NCBI RefSeq assembly: GCF_006151785.1
Contig: NZ_VDDD01000014.1
Location: 1-40,631, forward strand
DNA length: 40,631 nt
Direction: 5' to 3'
Source: Paracoccus marcusii
GTDB taxonomy: Bacteria; Pseudomonadota; Alphaproteobacteria; Rhodobacterales; Rhodobacteraceae
How positions within the stretch are numbered: position 1 is the stretch's first letter; each line of letters starts with the position of its first letter. The notes under the pieces were generated by a model. That model made no database searches and had not been told where the DNA came from. It was given only the letters and a program-made list of their open reading frames with translations. Both the position numbers and the translations under genes were made by a program. Shown piece by piece: positions 8,603 to 16,626 of this stretch.

Positions 8603-8633
8603 GACGACCCCGGGGCCCTTGGACAAAGAAGAC
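8603..8633 (+). other. Copy 1 of short intergenic element (CCCCGGGG…TTGGACAAA-AAGA) before recJ
   Basis: GACGACCCCGGGG is followed by CCC and TTGGACAAAGAAGA, ending three bases before the recJ ATG. A closely similar element precedes fabG on the other strand (36229-36260). In both cases the purine-rich end lies where the ribosome-binding site would be. Confidence 0.5.
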
Positions 8634-8635
8634 AC

Positions 8636-10387
8636 ATGACGGCATTTCTGGGCATCGACAGCTCGTTGACCGGGCGGCGGTGGATCGGACCGCCCGCCGA
8701 TCTGGAACGGCTGGCCGAAGGGCTGGCCCAGCAGGCGGCCCTGCCCCTGCCGGTGGCCCGCGTGCTGGCCGAACGCGGCGTGCCGCCCGCCGAGGCGGCC
8801 GGGTTCCTGACGCCCAAGCTGCGCGACCTGCTGCCCGACCCGCTGACCTTGCGCGACATGGACGTCGCCGCCGAACGGCTGGTCGATGCCGCCGTCAACG
8901 GCCAGCGCATCGCGATCTTTGCCGATTACGATGTCGACGGCGGATCGTCGGCCGCCCTGCTGATCGACTGGCTGCACCAGCACGGGCGTCAGGCGACGCT
9001 TTATATCCCCGACCGGATCGACGAGGGCTATGGCCCCAACGTCCCCGCCATGACCGCGCTGGCGGCGGCGCATGACCTGATCGTCTGCGTCGACTGCGGG
9101 ACGCTGTCCCATGACGCGCTGGCCGCCGCTGCGGGCTGCGACGTGATCGTCCTGGACCACCACCTGGGCGGAGAGACCCTGCCCCCCGCGCTGGCGGTCG
9201 TGAACCCCAACCGCATGGACGAGGACGGCGCCCTGGGCCATCTGTGCGCCGCGGGCGTGGTGTTCCTGACGCTGGTTCAGGCCGGTCGCGTGCTGCGCCA
9301 GCGGGGCCTGCCGCAGCCCGACCTGATGGCGATGCTGGATCTGGTCGCGCTGGCCACGGTCGCCGATGTCGCGCCGCTGGTCGGCGTCAACCGCGCCTTT
9401 GTCCGCCAGGGTCTGGCCGTGATGGCGCGCAGGCAGCGGGCGGGTCTGGTCGCGCTGTCCGACATCGCCCGGCTGGACGGCGCGCCAAGCGCGTTCCACC
9501 TGGGCTTTCTGCTGGGGCCGCGCATCAATGCGGGCGGGCGCGTGGGTCGCGCCGATCTGGGCGCACTGTGCCTGTCCTGCCGCGACGCGTCGCAGGCCGA
9601 TCAGCTGGCCCGTCAGCTGGACGCGCTGAACAACGACCGCCGCGCGATCGAGGCCGCCGTCCGCCTGGAGGCCCTGTCCCAGGTCGAGGCGCGGGGCGAT
9701 GCGCGCCTGTCCTGGGCCGCGGGCGCGGGCTGGCATCCGGGCGTGGTCGGCATCGTCGCCGCCCGCGTCAAGGAGGCGACCGATCTGCCATCCGTGGTGA
9801 TCGGGGTCGATCACGGCATCGGCAAGGGCAGCGCCCGGTCGGTCCCCGGCGTCGATCTGGGCCGCGCGATCCAGCGTCTGGCGCATGAGGGTCTGCTGCT
9901 GAAGGGCGGCGGGCACACCATGGCCGCAGGCCTGACCGTCGAGGAGGCAAAGATCCCCGCCGCGATGGACCGCTTGGCCGAACTGATCGCCCGCGATCTG
10001 GCGGGCCGCACCGGGTCGGGCGACCTGCGCATTTCGGGCCTCTTGGAGCCGTCGGGTGCCACCGCGCCCATGTACCGCATGCTGGAGGATGCCGGTCCCT
10101 TCGGGCAGGCCGCCCCCGCGCCGCGCTTTGCGTTTTCCGACCAGCTGATCGACAGCGCCGCGACCATGGGCGACCGCCACCTGCGCCTGCAGTTCCGCAG
10201 CCCCGGCAGCCCCCCGATGGAGGCCGTGGCCTGGGGCGCGATGGACGGCCCGCTTGGTCCCGGCCTGATCGGCGCCAAGGGGCGGCGGTTCCACCTGGCC
10301 GGCAAGCTGGAGCTGTCGACCTGGGGCGGGCGGGAACGCCTGCGCCTTCGCCTGGACGATGCGGCACCCGCGACCGGCAACCTTTGA
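8636..10387 (+). CDS. recJ: Single-stranded-DNA-specific exonuclease RecJ
   Basis: A 5'-to-3' exonuclease on single-stranded DNA acting in RecFOR recombination, base excision and mismatch repair. The 583-residue protein has the DHH-phosphoesterase motifs ADYDVDGGSSAALL and VLDHHLGG, and the DHHA1 motif KGGGHTMAAGL, followed by an OB-like C-terminal region. The ATG at 8636 gives MTAFLGIDSSLTG. It lies downstream of glpX and is likely in the same transcription unit unless the hairpin between them terminates. Confidence 0.96.
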   Translation: MTAFLGIDSSLTGRRWIGPPADLERLAEGLAQQAALPLPVARVLAERGVPPAEAAGFLTPKLRDLLPDPLTLRDMDVAAERLVDAAVNGQRIAIFADYDVDGGSSAALLIDWLHQHGRQATLYIPDRIDEGYGPNVPAMTALAAAHDLIVCVDCGTLSHDALAAAAGCDVIVLDHHLGGETLPPALAVVNPNRMDEDGALGHLCAAGVVFLTLVQAGRVLRQRGLPQPDLMAMLDLVALATVADVAPLVGVNRAFVRQGLAVMARRQRAGLVALSDIARLDGAPSAFHLGFLLGPRINAGGRVGRADLGALCLSCRDASQADQLARQLDALNNDRRAIEAAVRLEALSQVEARGDARLSWAAGAGWHPGVVGIVAARVKEATDLPSVVIGVDHGIGKGSARSVPGVDLGRAIQRLAHEGLLLKGGGHTMAAGLTVEEAKIPAAMDRLAELIARDLAGRTGSGDLRISGLLEPSGATAPMYRMLEDAGPFGQAAPAPRFAFSDQLIDSAATMGDRHLRLQFRSPGSPPMEAVAWGAMDGPLGPGLIGAKGRRFHLAGKLELSTWGGRERLRLRLDDAAPATGNL

Positions 10388-10456
10388 CCCCGCCGGGGGT
10401 TCTGGTCACGACCGGACGCGGCCGCTAACCTGCCGCGACAGCGCGAAGGAGACCCC

Positions 10457-11149
10457 ATGAAACTGACCTGGCTTGGCCATTCCGGCTTTCGTCTGCAGAT
10501 CGAACAGGCCGTGATCCTGATCGACCCTTGGTTCAGCGGAAACCCCGTCTTTCCCGACGACCGGCGCGCCGAGGCCATCGACGGCGCCACGCATATCCTG
10601 ATCACCCACGGCCATGGCGATCATACCGGCGACACGCTGGCCCTTGCCAAGGAGCTGAAGATCCCCGTCGTGGGCATCTTCGACCTGATCGGCCATTGGG
10701 AAAAGACCGACAAGATCGAGGGCATCGGCTTCAACAAGGGCGGCACGGTCGATCTGGGTGGCGCGCAGGTGACGATGGTCAACGCGACGCATTCCAGCTC
10801 GATCAGCGGGCCGGACGGTCCTGTCTATGCGGGCCACGAATCGGGTTACATGATCGCGGGCGACGGGCATGTGATCTATGTCTCGGGCGACACCGACATC
10901 ATGGCCGACATGGAATGGATGGGCGACCTGCACAAGCCAGACATCGGCATCCTTTGCGCGGGCGGGCATTTCACCATGGACATGTCGCGCGCGGCCTATG
11001 CGGCCAAGCGCTATTTCGACTTTAAGACCGTGATCCCCTGCCATTACAAGACCTTCCCCCTGCTGGAACAGTCGGCGCAGGTGCTGATTGACGCCCTGTC
11101 CGGCGTCAACGTGATCGAACCCAAGGTGATGGAGGCCATCGCGCTGTGA
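10457..11149 (+). CDS. UPF0173-type metal-dependent hydrolase (metallo-beta-lactamase fold)
   Basis: A 230-residue cytoplasmic protein of the UPF0173 family, beginning MKLTWLGHSGF. The zinc-binding signature THGHGDHTGD is at about residues 51-60, with further ligands in VNATHSSS and SGDTDIM and a late His in IPCHYKTFP. The substrate of the family is not established to my knowledge. GCGAAGGAG (10442-10450) is a good ribosome-binding site. Its TGA overlaps the GTG start of the aminopeptidase (GTGA), so the two are translationally coupled, which may mean related roles in peptide or metabolite turnover; that is inference. Confidence 0.93.
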   Translation: MKLTWLGHSGFRLQIEQAVILIDPWFSGNPVFPDDRRAEAIDGATHILITHGHGDHTGDTLALAKELKIPVVGIFDLIGHWEKTDKIEGIGFNKGGTVDLGGAQVTMVNATHSSSISGPDGPVYAGHESGYMIAGDGHVIYVSGDTDIMADMEWMGDLHKPDIGILCAGGHFTMDMSRAAYAAKRYFDFKTVIPCHYKTFPLLEQSAQVLIDALSGVNVIEPKVMEAIAL

Positions 11150-12951
11150 GCTTTCAGACCTTCGACGACCCGGCGGGCGGTGGCGATCATGCCGCCCGCC
11201 TGACCGCCCTCCGCCAGTTGATGGCCCGCGAACAGCTGGACGCGGTCATCGTGCCGCGGGCCGATGTGCATCAGGGCGAATACGTGGCCGATGCCGACGC
11301 CCGACTGGCCTGGCTGACCGGGTTCACCGGCAGCGCAGGATTCGCGATCGTGACGGCTGACCAGGCGGGCGTCTTCATCGACGGCCGCTATCGCGTGCAG
11401 GTGCGCAGCCAGATCGACCTTGGTCATTTCACCCCGGTGCCCTGGCCCGAGACTCGTCCCTCCGCCTGGCTGGCCGAGGCCTTGCCGCAGGGCGGGCGCG
11501 TGGGTTTCGACCCTTGGCTGCACACCCGCAAGGAGATCGCCGGGATGGAGGGCGCGCTGACCGACACCGGCATCGCCCTGATCGCGCTGGACCACAATCC
11601 GGTCGACGCGATCTGGCCCGACCGCCCCGCCCCGCCCGTGGGCCCTGCCCGCATCCACCCCGACGCCATCGCCGGAGAGAGCGCGGCGCAGAAACGCGCC
11701 CGCCTGGCCACCGATCTCAAGGCGCAGGGCCAGGCAGCGGCGCTGCTGACGCTGCCCGATTCGATATCCTGGCTGCTGAACATCCGCGGCAGCGACCTGC
11801 CCAAGAACCCGGTGGTGCAATCCTTTGCGGTGCTGTCGGACAGCGGCGATCTGGCGCTGTTCGCGGACCCGGCCAAGTTCGACGCCGACCTGCGGGCGCA
11901 TCTGGGCAATCATGTCCACATTTTGCCGCATGATGCGCTGGCTGCGGCGCTGACCGACCTCGAAGGCCCCGTGCGCCTCGATCCCGGCTCCGCGCCCGAG
12001 GCCGCGTTCCGCATCCTGGAGACCGCGGGCACCACCGTCGTCGCAGGCCCCGACCCCGCCGTCCTGCCCAAGGCCCGCAAGAACGCGGCAGAGCTTTCGG
12101 GCATGCGCAGCGCCCATCACCGTGACGGGCTGGCCATGGTGCGCCTGTTGGCATGGCTAGACCGTCAGGACCCCGCCGCCCTGTCCGAGATCGACGTGGT
12201 CCGCCAACTGGAGGGGCTGCGCCGTGATCAGGGCATCCTCGACATCAGCTTCGACACGATCATGGGCGCCGGTCCGAACGGCGCCATCGTCCATTACCGC
12301 GTGACCGAGGCGACCAACCGTCGGCTGGCCGCGGGCGACCTGCTGCTGATCGATTCCGGCGGCCAATACGCCGACGGCACCACCGATATCACCCGCACCG
12401 TGCCCTTGGGCGATCCGCGCCCGGACGCGGTCGGGCCCTTCACCGCAGTGCTGCGCGGCATGATCGCCCTGTCGCGGGCGCGCTTTCCGACCGGCGTGAC
12501 CGGGGGGCATCTGGACGCCCTGGCGCGTCAGTTCCTGTGGTCGCAGGGTCTGGACTACGATCACGGCACCGGCCACGGCGTCGGCGCGGCACTTTGCGTG
12601 CATGAAGGCCCGGCGCGGATCAGCCGCGTCAGCGACGTGCCGCTGGAACCCGGCATGATCCTGTCGAACGAGCCCGGCTACTACCGCGAAGGCAGCTTCG
12701 GCATCCGGATCGAGAATCTGATCGTCGTGACCCAGGCCGATGCCGAACCGGGCCGCCAGATGCTGGGCTTCGACACGCTGACGCTATGCCCCATCGACCG
12801 CCGCCTGATCGACCGCGCCGCGCTGTCGGCCGACGATGTCGCCTGGCTGGACGCCTATCACGCCCAGGTTCGGATCAGCCTGTCGCCCGATCTTCAGGGA
12901 CAGGACCTGGACTGGCTGACGGAGGCGACCGAACCGCTCGGCCAGGTGTGA
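11146..12951 (+). CDS. Xaa-Pro aminopeptidase (peptidase family M24B)
   Basis: Removes an N-terminal residue that precedes proline. The 601-residue protein has two creatinase N-terminal-type domains (about 1-310) and a C-terminal pita-bread M24 domain. The dinuclear metal ligands are visible: the two Asp in LIDSGGQYADGTTDITRT, the His in GTGHGVGAALCVHEGP, and the two Glu in NEPGYYREG and IRIENLIVV. The start is a GTG inside the four-base overlap with the upstream hydrolase gene. The length fits the large APP1-like class rather than the ~440-residue PepP. It converges on the SDR gene, with a palindromic repeat between. Confidence 0.95.
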   Translation: MSFQTFDDPAGGGDHAARLTALRQLMAREQLDAVIVPRADVHQGEYVADADARLAWLTGFTGSAGFAIVTADQAGVFIDGRYRVQVRSQIDLGHFTPVPWPETRPSAWLAEALPQGGRVGFDPWLHTRKEIAGMEGALTDTGIALIALDHNPVDAIWPDRPAPPVGPARIHPDAIAGESAAQKRARLATDLKAQGQAAALLTLPDSISWLLNIRGSDLPKNPVVQSFAVLSDSGDLALFADPAKFDADLRAHLGNHVHILPHDALAAALTDLEGPVRLDPGSAPEAAFRILETAGTTVVAGPDPAVLPKARKNAAELSGMRSAHHRDGLAMVRLLAWLDRQDPAALSEIDVVRQLEGLRRDQGILDISFDTIMGAGPNGAIVHYRVTEATNRRLAAGDLLLIDSGGQYADGTTDITRTVPLGDPRPDAVGPFTAVLRGMIALSRARFPTGVTGGHLDALARQFLWSQGLDYDHGTGHGVGAALCVHEGPARISRVSDVPLEPGMILSNEPGYYREGSFGIRIENLIVVTQADAEPGRQMLGFDTLTLCPIDRRLIDRAALSADDVAWLDAYHAQVRISLSPDLQGQDLDWLTEATEPLGQV

Positions 12952-12956
12952 CATCC

Positions 12957-13007
12957 GGGGGGTGCGGGGGGGCAGGCAGCCCCCCGCGCCGCCGCGGGAC
13001 GCAAACC
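12957..13007. repeat. Copy A of dispersed palindromic intergenic repeat
   Basis: Between the convergent aminopeptidase and SDR genes lies GGGGGGTGC, a stem GCGGGGGG/CCCCCCGC around an eight-base GC-rich loop (12964-12987), then CGCGGGACGCAA running up to the SDR stop. Copy B at 24896-24943 has the same order of blocks. It probably acts as a two-way terminator. Confidence 0.65.
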
Positions 13008-13673
13008 TCACAACAGCGACAGGATGCGCGCCGCCTCGTCCCTGCACGGTGCCAGCGCGCCGCGATCCTCGCCCGGATGGAACCGCGCACGGACCGCGGT
13101 CGGCATGGGCGCCGGCGAATCGATCAGCACCCGCGGGCCGGTCTGCACCGTCTCGGCCTGCCAGCTGCGCGCCAACGCGATCTGCGCGGCCTTGGACGCG
13201 CCATAGGCGCCAAAGAACTTCTGCCCGCCCCGCGCATCGTCAAAGAACAGCGCCGTTCCCCGGCGCTGGCGCAGCAGCGGCTCCAGCATGGCGATCAGGC
13301 CGCGGGTGACCTCGACATTGACCAGCATGGACTTGGACCAGTCGCGCCCCTCGATATGGGGCGCCGGCGACATCGGCGCCGCATGAACCGCGCAATGCGC
13401 CCACAGGTCCAGCCCGCCCCACCGGCCGGCGATGGCCTGGGTCATCTGCTTCATCGCCTCGGGTTCGGTCACGTCCATCGGCGCCAGTGTCGCCTGGCCA
13501 CCGGCCGCACGGATGCGGTCGTCCAGCTCCTCCAGCGCGCCCACGGTCCGCGCGACCGCCAGCACGTGATAGCCCTGCGCCGCCAGCCCTTCGGCCAGCG
13601 CCGCCCCAAGCCCCCGAGAGGCCCCCGTCACCAGCGCCAGCCGGGTGGCGCCTGTCTGTTCGATCTCGCTCAT
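13008..13673 (-). CDS. SDR-family protein with altered catalytic motifs
   Basis: A 221-residue Rossmann-fold short-chain dehydrogenase/reductase. The nucleotide-binding motif VTGASRGLGAALAEG is intact and Tyr157 and Lys161 (YGASKAA) plus the helix Asn119 are present. However, the usual NNAG motif reads AHCAVHAAP (92-100), and the catalytic serine expected about 13 residues before the Tyr is Phe144 in LFFDDARGG. It may therefore not be a standard oxidoreductase. The start is ATG 13673 (MSEIEQ) with AAGGGA six bases upstream; an in-frame extension to 13742 would read through the gltA terminator and is rejected. It follows gltA on the same strand behind that terminator. The substrate is unknown. 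Confidence 0.85.
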   Translation of the reverse strand: MSEIEQTGATRLALVTGASRGLGAALAEGLAAQGYHVLAVARTVGALEELDDRIRAAGGQATLAPMDVTEPEAMKQMTQAIAGRWGGLDLWAHCAVHAAPMSPAPHIEGRDWSKSMLVNVEVTRGLIAMLEPLLRQRRGTALFFDDARGGQKFFGAYGASKAAQIALARSWQAETVQTGPRVLIDSPAPMPTAVRARFHPGEDRGALAPCRDEAARILSLL

Positions 13674-13714
13674 GTCCGGTCCCTTGCCACCGCGCGTCCC
13701 CCCGCGCAACCACG

Positions 13715-13739
13715 AAAAAGGGGCCCCCGAAGGGACCCC
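13715..13739 (-). terminator. Rho-independent terminator of gltA
   Basis: On the minus strand GGGGTCCC, a TTCG tetraloop and GGGGCCCC form an 8-bp stem (one U-G pair), followed directly by TTTTT. It starts 22 bases after the gltA stop. The SDR start is only 41 bp further on, leaving little room for an independent promoter. Confidence 0.85.
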
Positions 13740-13761
13740 CATGCCTGACCTGCCAGGACGC

Positions 13762-15051
13762 TCAGCGCGCCTTCAGGTCCACATAGTCGCGGCGGTCGCT
13801 GCCGACATACAGCTGGCGCGGACGGCCGATCTTGTTCTGCGGATCGCCGATCATCTCTTTCCACTGCGCGATCCAGCCCACCGTGCGCGACAGCGCGAAG
13901 ATCGGCGTGAACATCGACGTGGGGAAGCCCATCGCCTCCAGGATGATGCCCGAATAGAAATCGACGTTGGGGTACAGCTTCTTCTCGATGAAGTACTCGT
14001 CCTCCAGCGCGATCTTCTCCAGCTCCTTGGCGACCTGCAGCGTCGGGTTGTCGCCCACGCCCAGCAGGTCCAGGACCTCGTCGGCCGATTCCTTCATGAC
14101 CGTCGCGCGCGGGTCGAAGTTCTTGTAGACCCGGTGGCCGAACCCCATCAGCTTGAACGGGTCGGACTTGTCCTTCGCCTTGGCGATGTATTCCGGGATC
14201 CGGTCGACGGTGCCGATCTCGCGCAGCATCTCCAGGCAGGCCTGGTTGGCGCCGCCATGGGCGGGACCCCACAGGCAGGCGATGCCCGCCGCGATGCAGG
14301 CAAACGGGTTCGCCCCCGATGATCCCGCCAGGCGCACGGTCGAGGTGGACGCGTTCTGCTCGTGATCGGCATGCAGGGTGAAGATGCGGTCCATGGCGCG
14401 GGCCAGGGCCGGGTTCACCTCGTATTTCTCGGCCGGGACCGAAAAGCACATGTTCAGGAAGTTCGACGCGTAATCCAGGTCGTTCTGCGGATAGACGAAG
14501 GGCTGGCCGATCGAGTATTTATAGGCCATCGCCGCGATCGTGGGCAGCTTGGCGATCAGGCGGATCGCCGCGACCTCGCGCTGCCATTCGTCGTTCACGT
14601 CGGTCGAGTCGTGATAGAAGGCGGACATGGCTCCCACGACGCCGACCATGGTCGCCATCGGATGCGCATCGCGACGGAAGCCGCGGAAGAAGTTGTGCAT
14701 CTGCTCGTGCACCATCGTGTGGCGCGTGACGCGGGCGCGGAAATCGTCCATCTGCACCTCGGTCGGCAGCTCGCCGTACAGCAGCAGATAGCAGACCTCC
14801 AGATAGCAGGACTTGGCGGCCAGCTGCTCGATCGGATAGCCGCGATACCACAGCTCGCCCTTGTCGCCGTCGATGAAGGTGATCGTCGAATCGCAGCTGG
14901 CGGTCGAGGTAAAGCCGGGGTCATAGGTGAAGACGTCCGCCTGGCCATAGAGCTTGCGGATGTCCAGGACATCCGGCCCCTTGGTCGGGGACAGGATCGG
15001 CAGGTCGTAATCCTGCCCGTTCAGATGCAGTTTAGCGGTCTTGTCGGCCAT
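13762..15051 (-). CDS. gltA: Citrate synthase
   Basis: Condenses acetyl-CoA with oxaloacetate at the entry of the TCA cycle. The 429-residue length and N-terminal domain are those of the hexameric, NADH-sensitive Gram-negative type. Catalytic-site motifs are visible: [32 protein letters not shown] (active-site His) and [13 protein letters not shown] (second His and nearby Arg). Start [12 protein letters not shown] at 15051 is preceded by GGAAGGA. The gene ends in a strong terminator. gltX lies 79 bp upstream on the same strand. Confidence 0.97.
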   Translation of the reverse strand: MADKTAKLHLNGQDYDLPILSPTKGPDVLDIRKLYGQADVFTYDPGFTSTASCDSTITFIDGDKGELWYRGYPIEQLAAKSCYLEVCYLLLYGELPTEVQMDDFRARVTRHTMVHEQMHNFFRGFRRDAHPMATMVGVVGAMSAFYHDSTDVNDEWQREVAAIRLIAKLPTIAAMAYKYSIGQPFVYPQNDLDYASNFLNMCFSVPAEKYEVNPALARAMDRIFTLHADHEQNASTSTVRLAGSSGANPFACIAAGIACLWGPAHGGANQACLEMLREIGTVDRIPEYIAKAKDKSDPFKLMGFGHRVYKNFDPRATVMKESADEVLDLLGVGDNPTLQVAKELEKIALEDEYFIEKKLYPNVDFYSGIILEAMGFPTSMFTPIFALSRTVGWIAQWKEMIGDPQNKIGRPRQLYVGSDRRDYVDLKAR

Positions 15052-15122
15052 GCGAAGGCGTCCTTCCGGCTAAGGCCGGGCGGTCCGCCGCGTAAACCCG
15101 TCAGACAGCCCTGGCATGTAAG

Positions 15123-15140
15123 GGCAGGCTTCAGCCTGCC
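15123..15140 (-). terminator. Hairpin overlapping the gltX stop codon
   Basis: A perfect 8-bp inverted repeat, GGCAGGCT(TC)AGCCTGCC, includes the gltX stop codon. In RNA it would fold as GGCAGGC, a four-base UGAA loop and GCCTGCC. There is no following T-run. It may be an mRNA 3' structure or a weak terminator. Confidence 0.4.
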
Positions 15141-16519
15141 AAATCGGTCTGGTCCTGCAGCCGGGCCAGCGTCTCCTCGCGGCCAAGCGCAGTCATCATG
15201 TCGAACACACTGGGGGTTGCGCTGGTCCCGGCCAGGGCGGCGCGCAACGGCCCCGCGATCTTGCCCAGTCCGACGCCGTTCTGCTCTGCGACCGCCTTGG
15301 CCGCCCCCTCCAGATCGTCTCGGCTCCAGCTAGCATTCTGCACTGCGGCAGTCAATGATTTCAGCATACCACGGGATACCGTATCCAGCGCCTCGGCCGA
15401 CTTCTCGTCGACCGCGACGGGCCGGTCGATCATCGCGAAGCGCGCCTGGTCCAGCAGCGCAGGCAGGGTTTTCGCCTTTTCCTTCAAGGCCGCCATCGCG
15501 CCCAGGATGCGCTGACGTTGCGTCGCGGTCAGCGCGGGGGCGCCGGTCTCGCGCAGATAATCCTCCAGCGCGGCCAGCACCTGATCGTCTTGCATTTGAC
15601 CGATATGGTGCCCGCTGACATGCTCAAGCTTCTTGAAGTCCAGACGCGCGGGCGCGCGCCCGATCCCCTCCAGCCCGAACCAGGCGCGGGCCTGGGCATC
15701 GTCGAACAGCTCGTCGTCGCCATGGCTCCAGCCAAGCCGCGCCAGATAGTTGCGCATCGCCGCCGGCGGATAGCCCAAGGCCGCGAATTCGTGCAGGCCG
15801 ACAGCGCCGTGACGCTTGGACAGCTTCTTGCCGTCCTCTCCGTGGATCAGCGGGATATGGGCATAGGTCGGGCGCGGCCAGCCCATCGCGTCGATGATCT
15901 GGATCTGGCGGGCGGTGTTGGTCAGGTGGTCGTCGCCCCGGATCACATGGGTCACGCCCATGTCGTGATCGTCCACCACCACGGCCAGCATATAGGTGGG
16001 CGTGCCGTCGCTGCGCAGCAGCACCATGTCGTCCAGCTGGTCGTTGGCCACGCGCACCGCGCCCTGCACCTGATCGTCGATCACCGTCTCGCCGTCGCGC
16101 GGCGCCCTGAGGCGGATCGCATGGGGCGCGTCGGGCAGGTCGGTCGCATCGCGCCAGGGGCTGAGGAAGGGCTGGCGCGGGTTCGCCTCGCGCCAGGCCG
16201 CGATCTCGTCGGTGGTGGAGAAGCACTTGTAGGCCGAGCCCCGCTCCAGCATCTGGCGGGCGACCTCGGCATGGCGGTCCTTGCGTTCGAACTGGCTGAC
16301 GGGTTCGCCGTCCCAGTCCAGGCCCAGCCAGGTCAGGCCCTTCAGGATTGCCGCGGTGGCCTCGGGGGTTGACCGGGCGCGGTCGGTATCCTCGATCCGC
16401 AACAGGAACTTGCCGCCCCGCCCCCGCGCGAACAGCCAGTTGAACAGCGCCGTCCGGGCGCCGCCCACATGCAGGTATCCGGTGGGAGAGGGGGCAAAAC
16501 GGGTAACGATCTGGGTCAT
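15131..16519 (-). CDS. gltX: Glutamyl-tRNA synthetase
   Basis: Charges tRNA-Glu with glutamate. The 462-residue class I enzyme begins [20 protein letters not shown], with the HIGH-equivalent HVGG; the KMSKS-equivalent is KLSKRHG at about residue 240. The C-terminal part is the helical anticodon-binding domain. The frame is open for 244 codons further upstream, but ATG 16519 is the canonical family start and lies after GAAGG. Many Rhodobacteraceae carry two gltX paralogues, so this could be either. comEC starts 107 bp away on the other strand. Confidence 0.96.
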   Translation of the reverse strand: MTQIVTRFAPSPTGYLHVGGARTALFNWLFARGRGGKFLLRIEDTDRARSTPEATAAILKGLTWLGLDWDGEPVSQFERKDRHAEVARQMLERGSAYKCFSTTDEIAAWREANPRQPFLSPWRDATDLPDAPHAIRLRAPRDGETVIDDQVQGAVRVANDQLDDMVLLRSDGTPTYMLAVVVDDHDMGVTHVIRGDDHLTNTARQIQIIDAMGWPRPTYAHIPLIHGEDGKKLSKRHGAVGLHEFAALGYPPAAMRNYLARLGWSHGDDELFDDAQARAWFGLEGIGRAPARLDFKKLEHVSGHHIGQMQDDQVLAALEDYLRETGAPALTATQRQRILGAMAALKEKAKTLPALLDQARFAMIDRPVAVDEKSAEALDTVSRGMLKSLTAAVQNASWSRDDLEGAAKAVAEQNGVGLGKIAGPLRAALAGTSATPSVFDMMTALGREETLARLQDQTDLAG

Positions 16520-16626
16520 GGCGGCCTTCGGGCAGGGTCTGGCGCGGCACGGCGTTAACGCTTTGGTAAGCATCCCCGTGCCATCTTGCGGCCAAGTGAT
16601 AGTCACCGGGTCGCGAAAGGACAAGG

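Noticed and set aside
8468-10294. A 608-codon minus-strand open frame antisense to recJ
   Set aside because: Shadow of recJ, which has all RecJ motifs.
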